64,000 nucleotides of DNA, from NCBI GenBank assembly GCA_013360195.1, contig JABWCQ010000001.1, positions 1-64,000 on the forward strand. Direction: 5' to 3'. The notes under the pieces are model-generated. The model was not told the DNA's origin. It saw only the letters and a program-made list of their open reading frames with translations, and did not search any database. Each line of letters starts with the position of its first letter. Within the stretch, counting starts at the first letter, position 1. Position numbers and translations under genes: made by a program. This stretch comes from a bacterium. Lineage in GTDB: Bacteria > Electryoneota > RPQS01. Positions 28,178 through 40,667 of this stretch are shown here, piece by piece.

Positions 28178-30160
28178 TTGAGCGAAACACAAGAAAAAAA
28201 TAACTCTCAGAAGAAACCGCTGCCCGGTGCGACGAAGAAGTTCAACTTCTCCCTCTGGTATCTCGTGGCGGTGTTGCTCGCATTGTTCATCGCGCAGGCC
28301 TACATGGGCGGTCAGCGCTATGAAAAGCTTACGTACTCCCGGTTCAAGGAACTCCTGAATGAAGACAAAATCAAGAACGTCATCATCACTCAGGAGAACA
28401 TCCGCGGTGAGGCCCTCCTTGATTCCGCCGGAATTCAAGTGCAAACTCCCTTCGAAACCGTCCGCGTCGAAGATTCCGAACTCGTCAAACAGCTTGAAGC
28501 TAAAGGCATCGAATTCGAAGGCCGCTTCGATTCCGATTGGTTGAAGGGCTTCTTCTTTGCTTGGATTCTCCCTCTTGGTATCATTATTCTGCTCTGGAGC
28601 TTTCTCATCCGCAGGATGGGCGGCGGCGGAACCGGCGGCTTAATGTCATTTGGAAAATCCCGCGCGAAAGTCTACGTGGAAAGTTCGACCAAAATCAACT
28701 TCAGTGATGTTGCCGGAATTGACGAAGCTGTTGAAGAATTGAAAGAAGTCGTGGACTTTCTGAAACACCCGGCCAAGTTTCGTGCCCTCGGAGCTCAGAT
28801 ACCAAAAGGCGTTATGCTCGTCGGTCCTCCGGGAACCGGAAAAACACTTCTCGCGAAGGCGGTAGCCGGTGAAGCAAATGTTCCCTTCTTCTCAATCTCT
28901 GGTTCCGACTTCGTCGAAATGTTCGTTGGCGTCGGTGCTGCCCGTGTGCGCGACCTGTTCGCACAAGCTCAAACGAAAGCGCCTTGCATTGTCTTCATTG
29001 ACGAGCTTGACGCGCTCGGAAAAGCTCGCGGAGCCAATCCGTGGGCTAGTCACGATGAACGTGAGCAAACCTTGAATGCTCTCCTTGTGGAGATGGACGG
29101 CTTTGAAAGCTCGAAAGGCGTCATCATCATGGCGGCAACAAACCGTCCAGAAATCCTTGACATGGCCCTCATGCGTCCCGGACGGTTCGACCGGCAAGTT
29201 GTCGTGGACCCGCCCAATATCGATGGTCGTGAAGCGATTCTGAGAGTCCATTGCAAAGGCAAGAAGATAGCCAAGGAAGTGAATCTGCGCGTCATTGCCG
29301 CTCGTACTCCCGGTTTTGCCGGTGCGGACTTGGCAAATGCCATTAACGAAGCCGCTCTGCTCGCCGCGCGGCGAGGTAAAAAGGAAATCGGCATGCGCGA
29401 GCTTGAAGAAGCTGTTGACCGCGAAATGACCGGACTCGAGCGGCGCAGCCGCGTGATGACGCCCAAAACAAAGGAAAAGATCGCCTATCACGAATGCGGG
29501 CATGCCTTGGTGGGTGCTAAGCTTCCTCATACCGACCCCATTCACCGCGTGTCCATCATCCCCCGCGGCACCTCGACACTTGGCCACACTCTCTACCTGC
29601 CGGCCGAAGAGCAAGTCCTGATTACCAAGCAGGAGATTGTGGACAAAATCAAAGTTGCCCTGGGAGGACGGGCGGCAGAAGAGCTGATTTACGGCGAAGT
29701 CTCGTCGGGTGCCTATAGCGATTTGCAGCAGGTCACCGGAATGGCTCGAGCCATGGTCATGGACTATGGCATGTCCGAAAAACTCGGTCAGGTCGTCTAC
29801 CGCAAGCGCGGTGGCGGTCGTGACAATCCGTTTCAGGCACAGGACGATTACTACGGCGAAAAGACTGCCGAAGCCATCGACCACGAAGTTCGCGAAATCA
29901 TCGACAATTGTTACGATGAAGCAAAACGGATTCTCGCGGAGAATCTGGATGTTCTGAAAAGCATGACTGCCGAGCTCCTCAAAGTCGAGATCCTTGAAGG
30001 CGATGCGCTGGCGCAGTTCCTCGGCAAAGACCGAATTACCGACTACTCCGAGCACATGAAAAATGGTTCCGGACCCGTCGCGGACGACCCGTCGAAGGAT
30101 GAGGAAGCGCCATCAGGGGATGACCCGAATGTCGGGCACAACCTCGACAAGGAAGGTTGA
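28178..30160 (+). CDS. ftsH: ATP-dependent zinc metalloprotease FtsH
   Basis: Membrane-bound AAA+ protease for quality control of membrane and regulatory proteins. The 660 residues show two N-terminal membrane segments (about 25-45 and 125-145) flanking a periplasmic domain, then the AAA module with Walker [14 protein letters not shown], Walker [13 protein letters not shown] and the pore loop FVEMFVG. The zinc protease motif is HECGH. The start is TTG 28178, two bases after the cobO stop. The C-terminal ~40 residues are acidic and Ser/Pro-rich, with no visible motif. Confidence 0.96.
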   Translation: MSETQEKNNSQKKPLPGATKKFNFSLWYLVAVLLALFIAQAYMGGQRYEKLTYSRFKELLNEDKIKNVIITQENIRGEALLDSAGIQVQTPFETVRVEDSELVKQLEAKGIEFEGRFDSDWLKGFFFAWILPLGIIILLWSFLIRRMGGGGTGGLMSFGKSRAKVYVESSTKINFSDVAGIDEAVEELKEVVDFLKHPAKFRALGAQIPKGVMLVGPPGTGKTLLAKAVAGEANVPFFSISGSDFVEMFVGVGAARVRDLFAQAQTKAPCIVFIDELDALGKARGANPWASHDEREQTLNALLVEMDGFESSKGVIIMAATNRPEILDMALMRPGRFDRQVVVDPPNIDGREAILRVHCKGKKIAKEVNLRVIAARTPGFAGADLANAINEAALLAARRGKKEIGMRELEEAVDREMTGLERRSRVMTPKTKEKIAYHECGHALVGAKLPHTDPIHRVSIIPRGTSTLGHTLYLPAEEQVLITKQEIVDKIKVALGGRAAEELIYGEVSSGAYSDLQQVTGMARAMVMDYGMSEKLGQVVYRKRGGGRDNPFQAQDDYYGEKTAEAIDHEVREIIDNCYDEAKRILAENLDVLKSMTAELLKVEILEGDALAQFLGKDRITDYSEHMKNGSGPVADDPSKDEEAPSGDDPNVGHNLDKEG

Positions 30161-30323
30161 TTTGAACCAATTTCGCACTCTGCGCGCTGGATTCTGCAAT
30201 TGGCTCGCACTTTGCGTGGTTCATTTCCACCACACTGTTCGATTTTATTCAGTTTGCGTTCTGCAACACCCCCGCTTTTTCGGGCACATCACTTGCCCAT
30301 CGTATGAACACACAAGCCGAAGG

Positions 30324-30890
30324 ATGAAAAGTATGTTGCCGCTGATTTTGTTGATGCTCCTCTGCACTGCCGCGTTCGCGGATGATAATGCACCCGTGCA
30401 AATTAATTTCAATCTTGTGCAGGTCAACAAATACGCCGGTCAGGAGGATGTGCTGGGAAATATCCAGACTCCCGGACAGCGAATTGTCATTGATGTCGGC
30501 AACGGCGAAACCATGCTGCAATATCTTGCTGCGGCGGCCAAAGTCCCCGTTAAGGTGCGGCAGTTCACGACAAGCGGCCCGGGAAGCTCAACCGATGCGC
30601 ATGTCGTCGAATGGGAGACGTTTCGTGTGTTCACCGCTCCCAGCGGGACGGATTCATTCAAAGTGATGTCGTCCCGCACCGGATGCCCCGGTACGGAAGT
30701 GGCACCTTCGGTTGCGGTCTCGTTCGCGTCAAAGGGCGGCTGGAGCGACCCGATTCGCTTCGGTCCTTTGACCTCGAACACCACCTGCCCCCTTGGACAC
30801 GGCTTCACGCTCGAAGTCGTCGGGCAAGGTTCACAACCGCCGCGCATAAAACTCATAGAAGCAGGTTCAACCATGATGGGTAAACGATAG
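30324..30890 (+). CDS. Exported protein of unknown function
   Basis: The 188-residue protein begins with a signal peptide (MKSMLPLILLMLLCTAAFADD, cleavage after AFA). The mature part is mostly beta-like, with two cysteines (in RTGCPG and NTTCPLGHG) that could pair in the periplasm. ATG 30324 was chosen because it starts exactly at the signal peptide and has AAGGATG context; the open frame further upstream overlaps the end of ftsH and reads as non-protein-like. No family recognised. A strong terminator follows. Confidence 0.65.
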   Translation: MKSMLPLILLMLLCTAAFADDNAPVQINFNLVQVNKYAGQEDVLGNIQTPGQRIVIDVGNGETMLQYLAAAAKVPVKVRQFTTSGPGSSTDAHVVEWETFRVFTAPSGTDSFKVMSSRTGCPGTEVAPSVAVSFASKGGWSDPIRFGPLTSNTTCPLGHGFTLEVVGQGSQPPRIKLIEAGSTMMGKR

Positions 30891-30920
30891 GGTGGATGCA
30901 GCGACACTTGGAAAAAGGAG

Positions 30921-30950
30921 AAGCGGGCGATGAGTAATCATCGCCCGCTT
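30921..30950 (+). terminator. Hairpin terminator after the exported protein
   Basis: A perfect 13-bp stem (30921-30933 with 30938-30950, loop GTAA), 30 bp after the stop, is followed by CGTTTGTCC. It closes the forward run that begins with trxB or proS. Confidence 0.8.
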
Positions 30951-31147
30951 CGTTTGTCCGAATCGATGCTTACTCTCAATTGGTGCACCTCCATGGATGC
31001 ACCTCACCATCTCCCGCTTATCAAGCCTCCCGACCCCAAATCATGCCTCTCGAAAATCCTCTTCGCCAACGTAAGTTCAATGCCAGAACCCTCTAATTGC
31101 AAATTGAACAAATGTTTGAATAAAATATTATTTTGAGGAACAAACTA

Positions 31148-31177
31148 TTGACATCTTGTGTATATATATCGTATATT
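31148..31177 (+). promoter_or_regulatory. Consensus-like sigma70 promoter with no forward gene behind it
   Basis: TTGACA at 31148-31153 and TATATT at 31172-31177 are separated by 18 bp, in a strongly AT-rich context. Transcription would start near 31184 and run into the hairpin at 31224-31240, giving a transcript of about 60 nt. No protein gene follows on this strand. Confidence 0.45.
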
Positions 31178-31216
31178 AGATGCAATCACTGATTTGACAA
31201 TCCAATGAGTTGGCAC

Positions 31217-31240
31217 AAAAAAAGGCGCGTGTTGCGCGCC
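31217..31240 (-). terminator. Rho-independent terminator of the reverse-strand operon
   Basis: On the reverse strand, a GC-rich hairpin GGCGCG-loop-CGCGCC (31224-31229 with 31235-31240) is followed by seven Ts. It lies 23 bp past the stop of the DUF4846-like gene, a classic terminator for the uvrA-to-DUF4846 run. Confidence 0.88.
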
Positions 31241-31263
31241 CTCTTTATGATAATAGAATGCGA

Positions 31264-32064
31264 TTACAGATTCAGCCGTATCCGTCTCAACTCCGCCTTC
31301 GATCCGGCTCCAATCTCAAACTTCGCTCCGTCAAGCGTGTACCATTCTGAAACTCCTTGAACCGGAGAGAAGGGACGAGGTAAATAGAGCGCTGTGCTGG
31401 GGGTACCGCACATACCTAATAGCAAAAGCCGCTCGCCCTTTTGATTGCGGCACAGATCCATTACTATCCCCACCCAGCTTTCTTTCTCGTTGCGCAGCGC
31501 GACAATCAAATCGCCAATCGCAATCGAGTCGTCCACTATCGCTTGAGTCTCACGTCGTAGGGCAATCGCACCCATCTCTTCGGCGACAAAACTCAGATAG
31601 CGCTCATAATTGGACTGACTTCCGTCAGGTGTCGTCTGCTGGATAAATGTGATTCTGCCGCCGCTCTTTCGCGGGCGCAGTCCCTCGTACCAGTCGCTCC
31701 ACCGCGCCGCCTGCCCGTTGTCAAGCGGAAATGCGATATCGCCGCGACGCCCGTGTTCCCACAGATACTGTCCCCACAGCCGCACAATGCCGTCAACCCC
31801 GACGTCCCGTGAATTGTCAAACGGCTGGATAGCCGTCTTGCCGATGACATTCTCGTCGCAGAGTAATGTCTTGCCGTCACCCGCCAAAATCTCGCCCGGC
31901 GGATAGAGTTTCGTGTCACGCAGTGTCTTGGCGAAATCTCCCGCCACCTTGCTCACTCGCTCGTAACCCGGTGGTGTCTGAATATTGCCAATGGTCTGTG
32001 CAGTGCCCGCCGATGCAAGAAGGGCAGCGATCAGGATTGTGACGAGAATTTTCATAGGTCTCAT
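31264..32064 (-). CDS. Exported DUF4846-like protein
   Basis: The 266 residues begin with a signal peptide (MRPMKILVTILIAALLASAGTAQ). The mature sequence, with PPGYERV near the start, a central LWGQYLWEHGR...AFPLDNGQAARWSDWYEGLRP, then SFVAEEMGAIALRRET and IGDLIVAL, follows the pattern I know from DUF4846 proteins of Bacteroidetes-like bacteria (function unknown). ATG 32064 overlaps the stop of the permease gene by 4 nt (ATGA); ATG 32055 is an alternative. It is the last gene of the reverse-strand run and has its own terminator. The family assignment is from memory of motifs, so moderate. Confidence 0.7.
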   Translation of the reverse strand: MRPMKILVTILIAALLASAGTAQTIGNIQTPPGYERVSKVAGDFAKTLRDTKLYPPGEILAGDGKTLLCDENVIGKTAIQPFDNSRDVGVDGIVRLWGQYLWEHGRRGDIAFPLDNGQAARWSDWYEGLRPRKSGGRITFIQQTTPDGSQSNYERYLSFVAEEMGAIALRRETQAIVDDSIAIGDLIVALRNEKESWVGIVMDLCRNQKGERLLLLGMCGTPSTALYLPRPFSPVQGVSEWYTLDGAKFEIGAGSKAELRRIRLNL

Positions 32065-32789
32065 TTGAAAAAGAATAGAAAGCGCACGCCAACTGCCGCC
32101 AACACTGCCAGCAAAATTCCGCGAAATACCCGTGCGCGCATCCGCGATACCAGAACTTTGCCAAAATACGAACCTGCAACCATCAACGCCATTAGCGGCA
32201 GCAAGAGCAACACATCTTTCATCGTCAGGATGCTCGTTCCTCCCCACACAGCGATTTTGGCCACGTGAGTTCCTGCTGCTGCAAGAGCTTCTGTGCCGAG
32301 AAAGCTCTCTTTAATCAATCCGTATCTCAAGAAATACGGCGCGATGATCAACCCCGAGCCGCCTACTACGCCGCTCGAAACTCCGGCCGGGATTCCAATC
32401 CACGACATGGACCGCAAATCTGCCGATTTAGGCCACTGCACTCGCAGAAAATTCAACAGCACGTAGATGACGAGATACGCGCCTAATATCCGCGCAATCC
32501 ATATTGCCGGAAGATATGCGTAACCCAGCGCGCCCAGCGCCGCTCCCGGAATTGCCGTCAGCAGAAATGCTCGCAAGACCTGCCAGTTGATTCCGGCTCG
32601 CGCAAACCACGCCCGCGAAAAATTACCGGCCAGCAGCAGCAGCGACAGATATGGCACGGCCAGCTTCATCCCGACAATCTCAGCCAAGATCGGCAGATAG
32701 ACCATGCCGCCGCCGACGCCCGCAATCCCCGAAACTGTCGAGGCCAGCAGTGCGCCGGCGGCCAATATCATGTAATCAGTCAGCGGCAA
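32061..32789 (-). CDS. TauE/SafE (TSUP) family membrane permease
   Basis: A 242-residue protein with about seven to eight hydrophobic segments covering nearly the whole length. The N-terminal glycine-rich GALLASTVSGIAGVGGGMVYLPIL and the mid-protein repeat IPAGVSSGVVGGSGLIIAPYFL are the paired motifs of the TSUP family, which exports or imports sulfite, sulfonates or other small organic anions. The substrate cannot be deduced. Its start lies 4 nt after the aspA stop, and it overlaps the DUF4846-like gene by 4 nt, so these three are probably translated from one mRNA. Confidence 0.85.
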   Translation of the reverse strand: MPLTDYMILAAGALLASTVSGIAGVGGGMVYLPILAEIVGMKLAVPYLSLLLLAGNFSRAWFARAGINWQVLRAFLLTAIPGAALGALGYAYLPAIWIARILGAYLVIYVLLNFLRVQWPKSADLRSMSWIGIPAGVSSGVVGGSGLIIAPYFLRYGLIKESFLGTEALAAAGTHVAKIAVWGGTSILTMKDVLLLLPLMALMVAGSYFGKVLVSRMRARVFRGILLAVLAAVGVRFLFFFK

Positions 32790-32793
32790 TGTG

Positions 32794-34212
32794 TCATCCG
32801 CCGCCTGCTCCGGCCGACTGTAAATCCGGATCCGTCAAGCGCCGAGGTTCAAGAATCTCCTTCATCTGCTCTTCGGTCAACAGTTTGTGTTCGCGAATCA
32901 GTTGCACGATGGACTTCCCCGTCTTCACCGATTCCTTGGCAAGTTCCGCGGCCTTTGCATAACCGATATACGGATTCATGATTGTGGCCATGCCAACGGA
33001 GGACTCAAAGTACATCCGGCAGCGTTCACGGTCAACGGTGATGCCGTCCACGCAGCGTTTACTGAACACTTCAATGGACGTGCTCAATATGTGCAATGCT
33101 TGCTGAAGATTGTAATTCATCACCGGCATCATGACATTGAGATCCATCTGTCCGGCATGCGCGCAGTAGGCAACGGTCTGGTCAAACCCTACGACCTGAT
33201 AGCACACCTGATTCATCATTTCCGCCATTGAAGGATTGACCTTGCCCGGCATGATGGAAGAGCCCGGCTGCACGGCCGGCAAGTAGATCTCCTGTAATCC
33301 TGTCCGGGGCCCGCTGCTTAGCAATCTGAGATCGGAGACAATTTTTCCGAGCTCTAAAGCGAGCAGCCTCAATGCGGATGAAAAGTGCAGAAAGTCTCCC
33401 AGACTTTGTGTCACCTCAAACAGGTCTTCTGCAGGGTGAAACGCTATGCCGGTTCGGGCGGAGATTTCCTTTGCCACTCGCGCGCGATATTCAGGATGAG
33501 CATTCATACCCGTTCCCGCTGCCGTACCGCCCAGATTCAATTGCCGCAGACCGGCTTCCGCTTCGACCAAACGAGCGCGGCAGCGCTTCATAATTGAGGC
33601 ATAGCCGCCGAACTCTTGACCAAGTCGAATCGGTACTGCATCCTGCAAGTGCGTGCGCGCACTCTTGATAATATCGTCAAATTCCTTCGCCTTGGCGTCG
33701 AGCGCCGAGATTATCATGTCTACAGATTTCAGCAAGTCAGGAAACTTCAGACACAAGCCAATACGCATTGCCGCCGGATACGTGTCGTTCGTGGACTGTG
33801 CCATGTTGACGTGGTCGTTCGGATTCACCTTGCTGTAGTCACCGCGTTTCAATCCCAGTAATTCAGCCGCACGATTCGCAATCACTTCATTGACGTTCAT
33901 GTTTGTCGAAGTGCCCGCGCCGGCCTGATACACATCCACTACAATCTGGTCGGCATGTTTGCCCGACAGAAGCTCGTCTGCCGCAGAAATTATCGCCTTC
34001 GACTGCTCCTCTGTCAGCAAGTGCAAATCGCGATGCACGACTGCCGCGGAACGCTTTATCGTCACGTATGCTCTCACAAATACAGGGTGTGGCCGCAACC
34101 CCGAAATCGGGAAGTTGGCCACTGCGCGTGCCGTTTGCACGCCGTAGTACGCATTCGCCGGGACCTGCAATTCGCCCAGCGAGTCCTTTTCAATTCTAAA
34201 TTCGCTGCTCAT
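32794..34212 (-). CDS. aspA: Aspartate ammonia-lyase
   Basis: Reversibly converts aspartate to fumarate and ammonia. The 472 residues carry the superfamily signature GSSIMPGKVNP (residues 317-327, catalytic Ser318), GAGTSTNMNVNEVIANRA near 98 and NPNDHVNMAQSTND near 130. Choice of aspartase over fumarase rests on the opening RIEKDSLGELQVPANAYYGVQTARAV, and on THLQDAVPIRLGQEF, both closer to aspartases. A Gly-rich tail (AGAGGG) is unusual. It lies 20 nt from nadA, which uses an aspartate-derived substrate, but whether the link is metabolic is open. Confidence 0.87.
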   Translation of the reverse strand: MSSEFRIEKDSLGELQVPANAYYGVQTARAVANFPISGLRPHPVFVRAYVTIKRSAAVVHRDLHLLTEEQSKAIISAADELLSGKHADQIVVDVYQAGAGTSTNMNVNEVIANRAAELLGLKRGDYSKVNPNDHVNMAQSTNDTYPAAMRIGLCLKFPDLLKSVDMIISALDAKAKEFDDIIKSARTHLQDAVPIRLGQEFGGYASIMKRCRARLVEAEAGLRQLNLGGTAAGTGMNAHPEYRARVAKEISARTGIAFHPAEDLFEVTQSLGDFLHFSSALRLLALELGKIVSDLRLLSSGPRTGLQEIYLPAVQPGSSIMPGKVNPSMAEMMNQVCYQVVGFDQTVAYCAHAGQMDLNVMMPVMNYNLQQALHILSTSIEVFSKRCVDGITVDRERCRMYFESSVGMATIMNPYIGYAKAAELAKESVKTGKSIVQLIREHKLLTEEQMKEILEPRRLTDPDLQSAGAGGG

Positions 34213-34232
34213 GATCCGTTCTAATAAGTTGA

Positions 34233-35264
34233 TTATTCGTTCGCAACGCTGTCAGGTAGCTTCAAGTTGTCGCGGATCCCGCCCGTCAATTCAAACATCC
34301 GCTCGAGTGCCCTGCGCGCTCGCGAACGGTCTGGTTCGTCCACTTCTATCTGAAACCGATTCTGCTGCAATGCCTGCTCGACGTCATCCAAAGAAATCGC
34401 CTTCATAAATCTGCAAATTTTGCAAGCCCGGTAAAAATTCTTGTCAGGCACACTGATTTGCAGTAAATCGGACAGCCCGCATTCAGTTACTGCAAGAAAG
34501 TCCGTAGCCTCGCTCGCCTGTGCGTACTCCACCATTCCCGAGGTTGACAGCGCGGCATCTGCCAACGCAACCACGTCATCGCGGCATTCCGGATGCACAA
34601 GTATCTTGATCCCCGGGATCTGCCTGCGCATGGTCATGACTGTCTCCGGTGTAATCTGGTGATGCACGTAACAATAGCCGTCCCACGCGATAATTGTCTT
34701 CTCCGGCACGTGCAGTGCAACATGACGAGCCAAATTCTGGTCTGGAACAAACAAGATGTGCTTGCTTTCGAGCGCGCGCACGACCGAAACCGCGTTGGAG
34801 CTTGTGCAGCACGCGTCCGACTGCGCCTTCACGTCCGCCGTGGTGTTTACATACGTAACGACTTGCAAGTCGGGATAGGTGCGGCGCAATTCCGCCGCGC
34901 GTTTCGCTACATCCTCTCCAGTCGCCATGTCCGCCAGTGAGCAGCCTGCCGCGAGGTTTGGCAGCAGCACGGTCTTCTCAGGGTTGACAATTTTTGCTGT
35001 CTCAGCCATAAAGTGCACACCGCAAAACACAATCACGTCCGCGTCTTTGACCTCGGCGGCTTTCAGCGACAACCCAAGTGAGTCACCGAGAAAATCCGCA
35101 ACTTCGAAGATTTCCGGGCGCTGATAGTTGTGCGCCAGCACGACGGCATTGCGCTCGCGTTTTAAGCGTTTGATTCGGTCTATCGATCCCAGCAGAGGTG
35201 CGATCCGATCCTCAGTGTAATAGTCCGGATCAAGTCGGTGGAGCTTATTGTAGAGTTCAGTCAT
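34233..35264 (-). CDS. nadA: Quinolinate synthase A
   Basis: Iron-sulphur enzyme condensing iminoaspartate with dihydroxyacetone phosphate to quinolinate in de novo NAD synthesis. The 343 residues include LAHNYQRPEI, CGVHFMAETAKI, NLAAGCSLADMA, YVNTTADVKAQSD and HPEC. By comparison with the E. coli enzyme, the [4Fe-4S] ligands are probably Cys108, Cys198 (in GYCYVHH) and Cys284 (in CKICRFMKAI). Neither nadB nor nadC is in the window. It is separated by 10 nt from the peptidase gene upstream and 20 nt from aspA downstream. Confidence 0.94.
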   Translation of the reverse strand: MTELYNKLHRLDPDYYTEDRIAPLLGSIDRIKRLKRERNAVVLAHNYQRPEIFEVADFLGDSLGLSLKAAEVKDADVIVFCGVHFMAETAKIVNPEKTVLLPNLAAGCSLADMATGEDVAKRAAELRRTYPDLQVVTYVNTTADVKAQSDACCTSSNAVSVVRALESKHILFVPDQNLARHVALHVPEKTIIAWDGYCYVHHQITPETVMTMRRQIPGIKILVHPECRDDVVALADAALSTSGMVEYAQASEATDFLAVTECGLSDLLQISVPDKNFYRACKICRFMKAISLDDVEQALQQNRFQIEVDEPDRSRARRALERMFELTGGIRDNLKLPDSVANE

Positions 35265-35274
35265 ATCTTCGCTG

Positions 35275-37457
35275 TTACCCGTTCAAGAATCTGCGCAGAT
35301 TCTTCCCCACAAGATGAAATATGTCGTCGCGCGTGAAGCCCGCCTCATAAAGCTTGCGGAATGCCGCTTTCTGGTCAGACTGGCGCATGTCGTCAAAGGA
35401 TTCGCCGAAATTCAAATGCACATATCGCTGACGTCCCTTATGAAGGGTCATGAGCTGCTCGACTGTGGGCTCTCCTGTGATATCAATCAGCAGTAACGCG
35501 GAACTGACCAGTAGCGAGTCCCGAATCTCAGCCGGAGTTGACGCAAATTGTGACAGGGAAGCCGTTACAATTCCCTGTGATCCCCACTTCTGCACTCGCG
35601 GAGACGTGTTGAAATCCAGTGGGATCAAAGCGTATGTCCCGGAGTCCTTCAGCAATTGAAAAATCTCGTCGCTCATAGCGAGCTTTGCCGCTTCTGCGCC
35701 CGGTGTCAGATTCACCAGTGACAGACCCATCTTCGTCAATGTCAGCACATCATGAACCGGCCGCTTGCTCAGACCGACTTCCGGAACAGCCAATACGACC
35801 GCGCTCTTCAATTCGTCCTGCTTATTTACCGCGTCCTTCAGGCCGCTGCTGGTGATATTCTTGTCAGCACAATATGCGTGCAGGTGCGAGGCGCTGCTGA
35901 TGAGTTCAGGTATCGGTGTCGCCGAATTGTGGGGAAGCCAGGCCACCTCAATCGATGAGGACTGCTTCACTGTTCCGGTCCTGTCAATGAAGAATCCGTC
36001 CACGTCAATCGTTGTTGCGAAATATGTCATCATCCGCAGTGAATCGGAGCGGCTGGCAAGCGACGTTTGCTCGCTGCCAAGCCTGCGAATCAGTGCTTCG
36101 GAATGTCTCCCGACGTCCGCAAAGGATTCGAGGTTCAGCCAAGCTCCATCGTCACAATAGTGATGATAGAACGGATGACTTCCCTTGGAAAAGAAGGCGA
36201 CTCCCGGAGCTCCGTATTCGACAAACGGCGCGTAGTCACTGGCACCGTCCCCGTCGTAAATTGCCAAACGAGGCGGCTTGCCGGATTCTGCGAGCGAATC
36301 CGCCCACGTTTTGCCAATTGAACCAAGAAGTTCAAGTCCAACGATAGTCGTTCCGCCGTCGCCTTGACCAACCATGTCGAAGTTGAGCATCGCGGTAATA
36401 TTGCCAAAGGGAATCGTCGGATTCTCGACGAAGTAATTGCTGCCGAGTAAACCGTCCTCTTCCGCCGTAAACCAGATGAACATCACCGACCGCTTGAGCG
36501 CCGGACCTTGCGCAACAGCCCGCGCCAGCTCGGCAATGAGAGCGCTTCCGGACGCGTTGTCATCCGCTCCGTTGTAAGGAACTTTCGCCGCGTTCAGACC
36601 ACAATGGTCAAGATGCGCGCCGACGACGATAATCTCATTCTTCAGCACTGCGTCGGTTCCGTACTTGATGGCGCACACGTTCCGCGCTTCCTTACCCTTC
36701 AACTGCCTGTTGTTAACAGTTAAGGAAACCTGCTTTCCGGTCGGAAGCGGTGTCGCCTCGCGCTTAATCTTGTCCTGATAGCTCTTTATCGAGTAGCCGG
36801 TATTCTCCAAGAGTATCTGAAGCACGCGGTCGCCGATGTAAAGAAGCGGGAAAGCAGGGTCGTAACTCTTCTCCGAGATTGCAGCTCCATTCACGGGCAT
36901 GGTCCGCTCGTGCCACATCACAGCGACTGCGCCTCTCTCTTTGGCCCACTGCAGCATCTTGCCTCGGCGATTCTCGGAAGAGAAGCTGTAGGCACTCTTG
37001 GGTTCTCCACGCAGAATGACGACAATCTTTCCATTGACGTCGACATCTCCGTAATCATTCCGTCCCTTTTCGTCGGAGACGATGCCATGCCCAACGATGA
37101 CCGCTTCCGTGTTGACAAACTTCGAACCTGAGTGAGTCACGAAATTGTAATCGAGTCCGTGGACAAAGGTTATCTTGCCGAGTTCACTTCCGGATATCGA
37201 CAATGATGAACCTTGTTCCTGTGTGACAAGAATCGGAACCGGTTGAAAGAATCCGTCCGTTCCGATGGGCGACAGCCCAAGTTCACGGCAATAGTCGGCC
37301 ATGAATTGTTCGGCCTTTGTTCCACCGGGGTGTCCGGAACGGCGACCTTCGAACTCGTCGCCTGCAAGGACATTTGCAAGGTCGAGAGCGCGCTGCGCAT
37401 CAAAAGACTGGGCGCAGAGCAGGGAAACCGAAACGAAAGTCAACAGGAATGCTCTGA

Positions 37458-37461
<4 letters not shown>
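35275..37461 (-). CDS. Exported M28-family metallopeptidase
   Basis: A 728-residue protein with a signal peptide (cleavage after SLLCAQ). Residues about 75-210 resemble a PA (protease-associated) domain insert. The zinc peptidase domain has the M28 ligand set in [31 protein letters not shown] (catalytic Glu and zinc Glu) and a later Asp/His region around DGASDYAPF and HPFYHHY. The C-terminal 200 residues have no recognised domain. It should act in the periplasm or outside the cell as an aminopeptidase. Its ATG overlaps the uvrA stop by 4 nt, an odd pairing of an exported peptidase with a DNA-repair gene. Confidence 0.9.
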
Positions 37462-40334
<2,873 letters not shown>

Positions 40335-40368
40335 CTAATTGTAAAATTGAACCTTAGTGTGAACATTT

Positions 40369-40397
40369 AATGTACCGAAAAATCAGCCGATAATCAA
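40369..40397 (-). promoter_or_regulatory. Probable uvrA promoter
   Basis: On the reverse strand TTGATT (40392-40397) and TACATT (40369-40374) are 17 bp apart, placing transcription start about 28 bases before the uvrA ATG. Each hexamer matches four of six consensus bases. Confidence 0.4.
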
Positions 40398-40465
40398 GGC
40401 AGATGGGCAGAACACTCCACAAACCGTAGCATCTTTCGGCAACACTTTCCCTCGGCAAAAAGTGC

Positions 40466-40494
40466 TTGACAAACTCACAATCCATTAGTATATT
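40466..40494 (+). promoter_or_regulatory. Sigma70-type promoter upstream of the sigma54 regulator
   Basis: TTGACA at 40466-40471 and TATATT at 40489-40494 with a 17-bp spacer match consensus in 11 of 12 positions. The start would be near 40501, leaving a leader of roughly 165 bases before the regulator ATG. Confidence 0.65.
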
Positions 40495-40667
40495 GAGCGC
40501 ACCTATGGCAGAATATGTACTAACATGCTGCTTTTAGGAAGGATGTACATATACTTGCTATAGCGATGGCGATGGCGCGAAGTTGTGGATAAGGTTTGTT
40601 ATGCTGACAATTTTCAACACGTTTGACCCCATACACCTTCGTCAGAGTCGAAGAGGAGCGCCGTCAC
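40495..40667 (+). other. Long 5' leader of the sigma54 regulator gene
   Basis: Together with 40335-40465 this forms a 333-bp gene-free gap. The leader contains a ten-codon open frame (ATG 40505 to TAG) and a GATGGCGATGGCGCG stretch, but no hairpin good enough to call. I see no riboswitch signature. Confidence 0.4.

Larger units (their letters stand above)
30951..31263. other. Intergenic region between convergent genes
   Basis: There is no credible gene here. It contains an imperfect repeat GGTGCA...TGCACC (30982-31003) around a CCATGG palindrome, an AT-rich stretch with a consensus-like forward promoter (31148-31177), and the terminator of the reverse-strand DUF4846-like gene. A 50-codon open frame starting at 31205 runs antisense into that gene and looks fortuitous. 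Confidence 0.6.

Noticed and set aside
28892-30055. A 387-codon reverse-strand frame within ftsH
   Set aside because: FtsH on the forward strand is unambiguous. The reverse frame lacks a start context or known motif.
30982-31003. GGTGCA...TGCACC dyad as a terminator
   Set aside because: It has six-base arms and no T tract, and a much better terminator already lies at 30921-30950.
31205-31360. A roughly 50-codon forward frame starting MSWHKKRRVLRAL
   Set aside because: It passes through the terminator hairpin and then antisense through the DUF4846-like gene, and has no supporting ribosome site.
40349-40364. GAAC repeats before uvrA as an SOS box
   Set aside because: They are direct repeats (GAAC-N8-GAAC), not the inverted form used by LexA.
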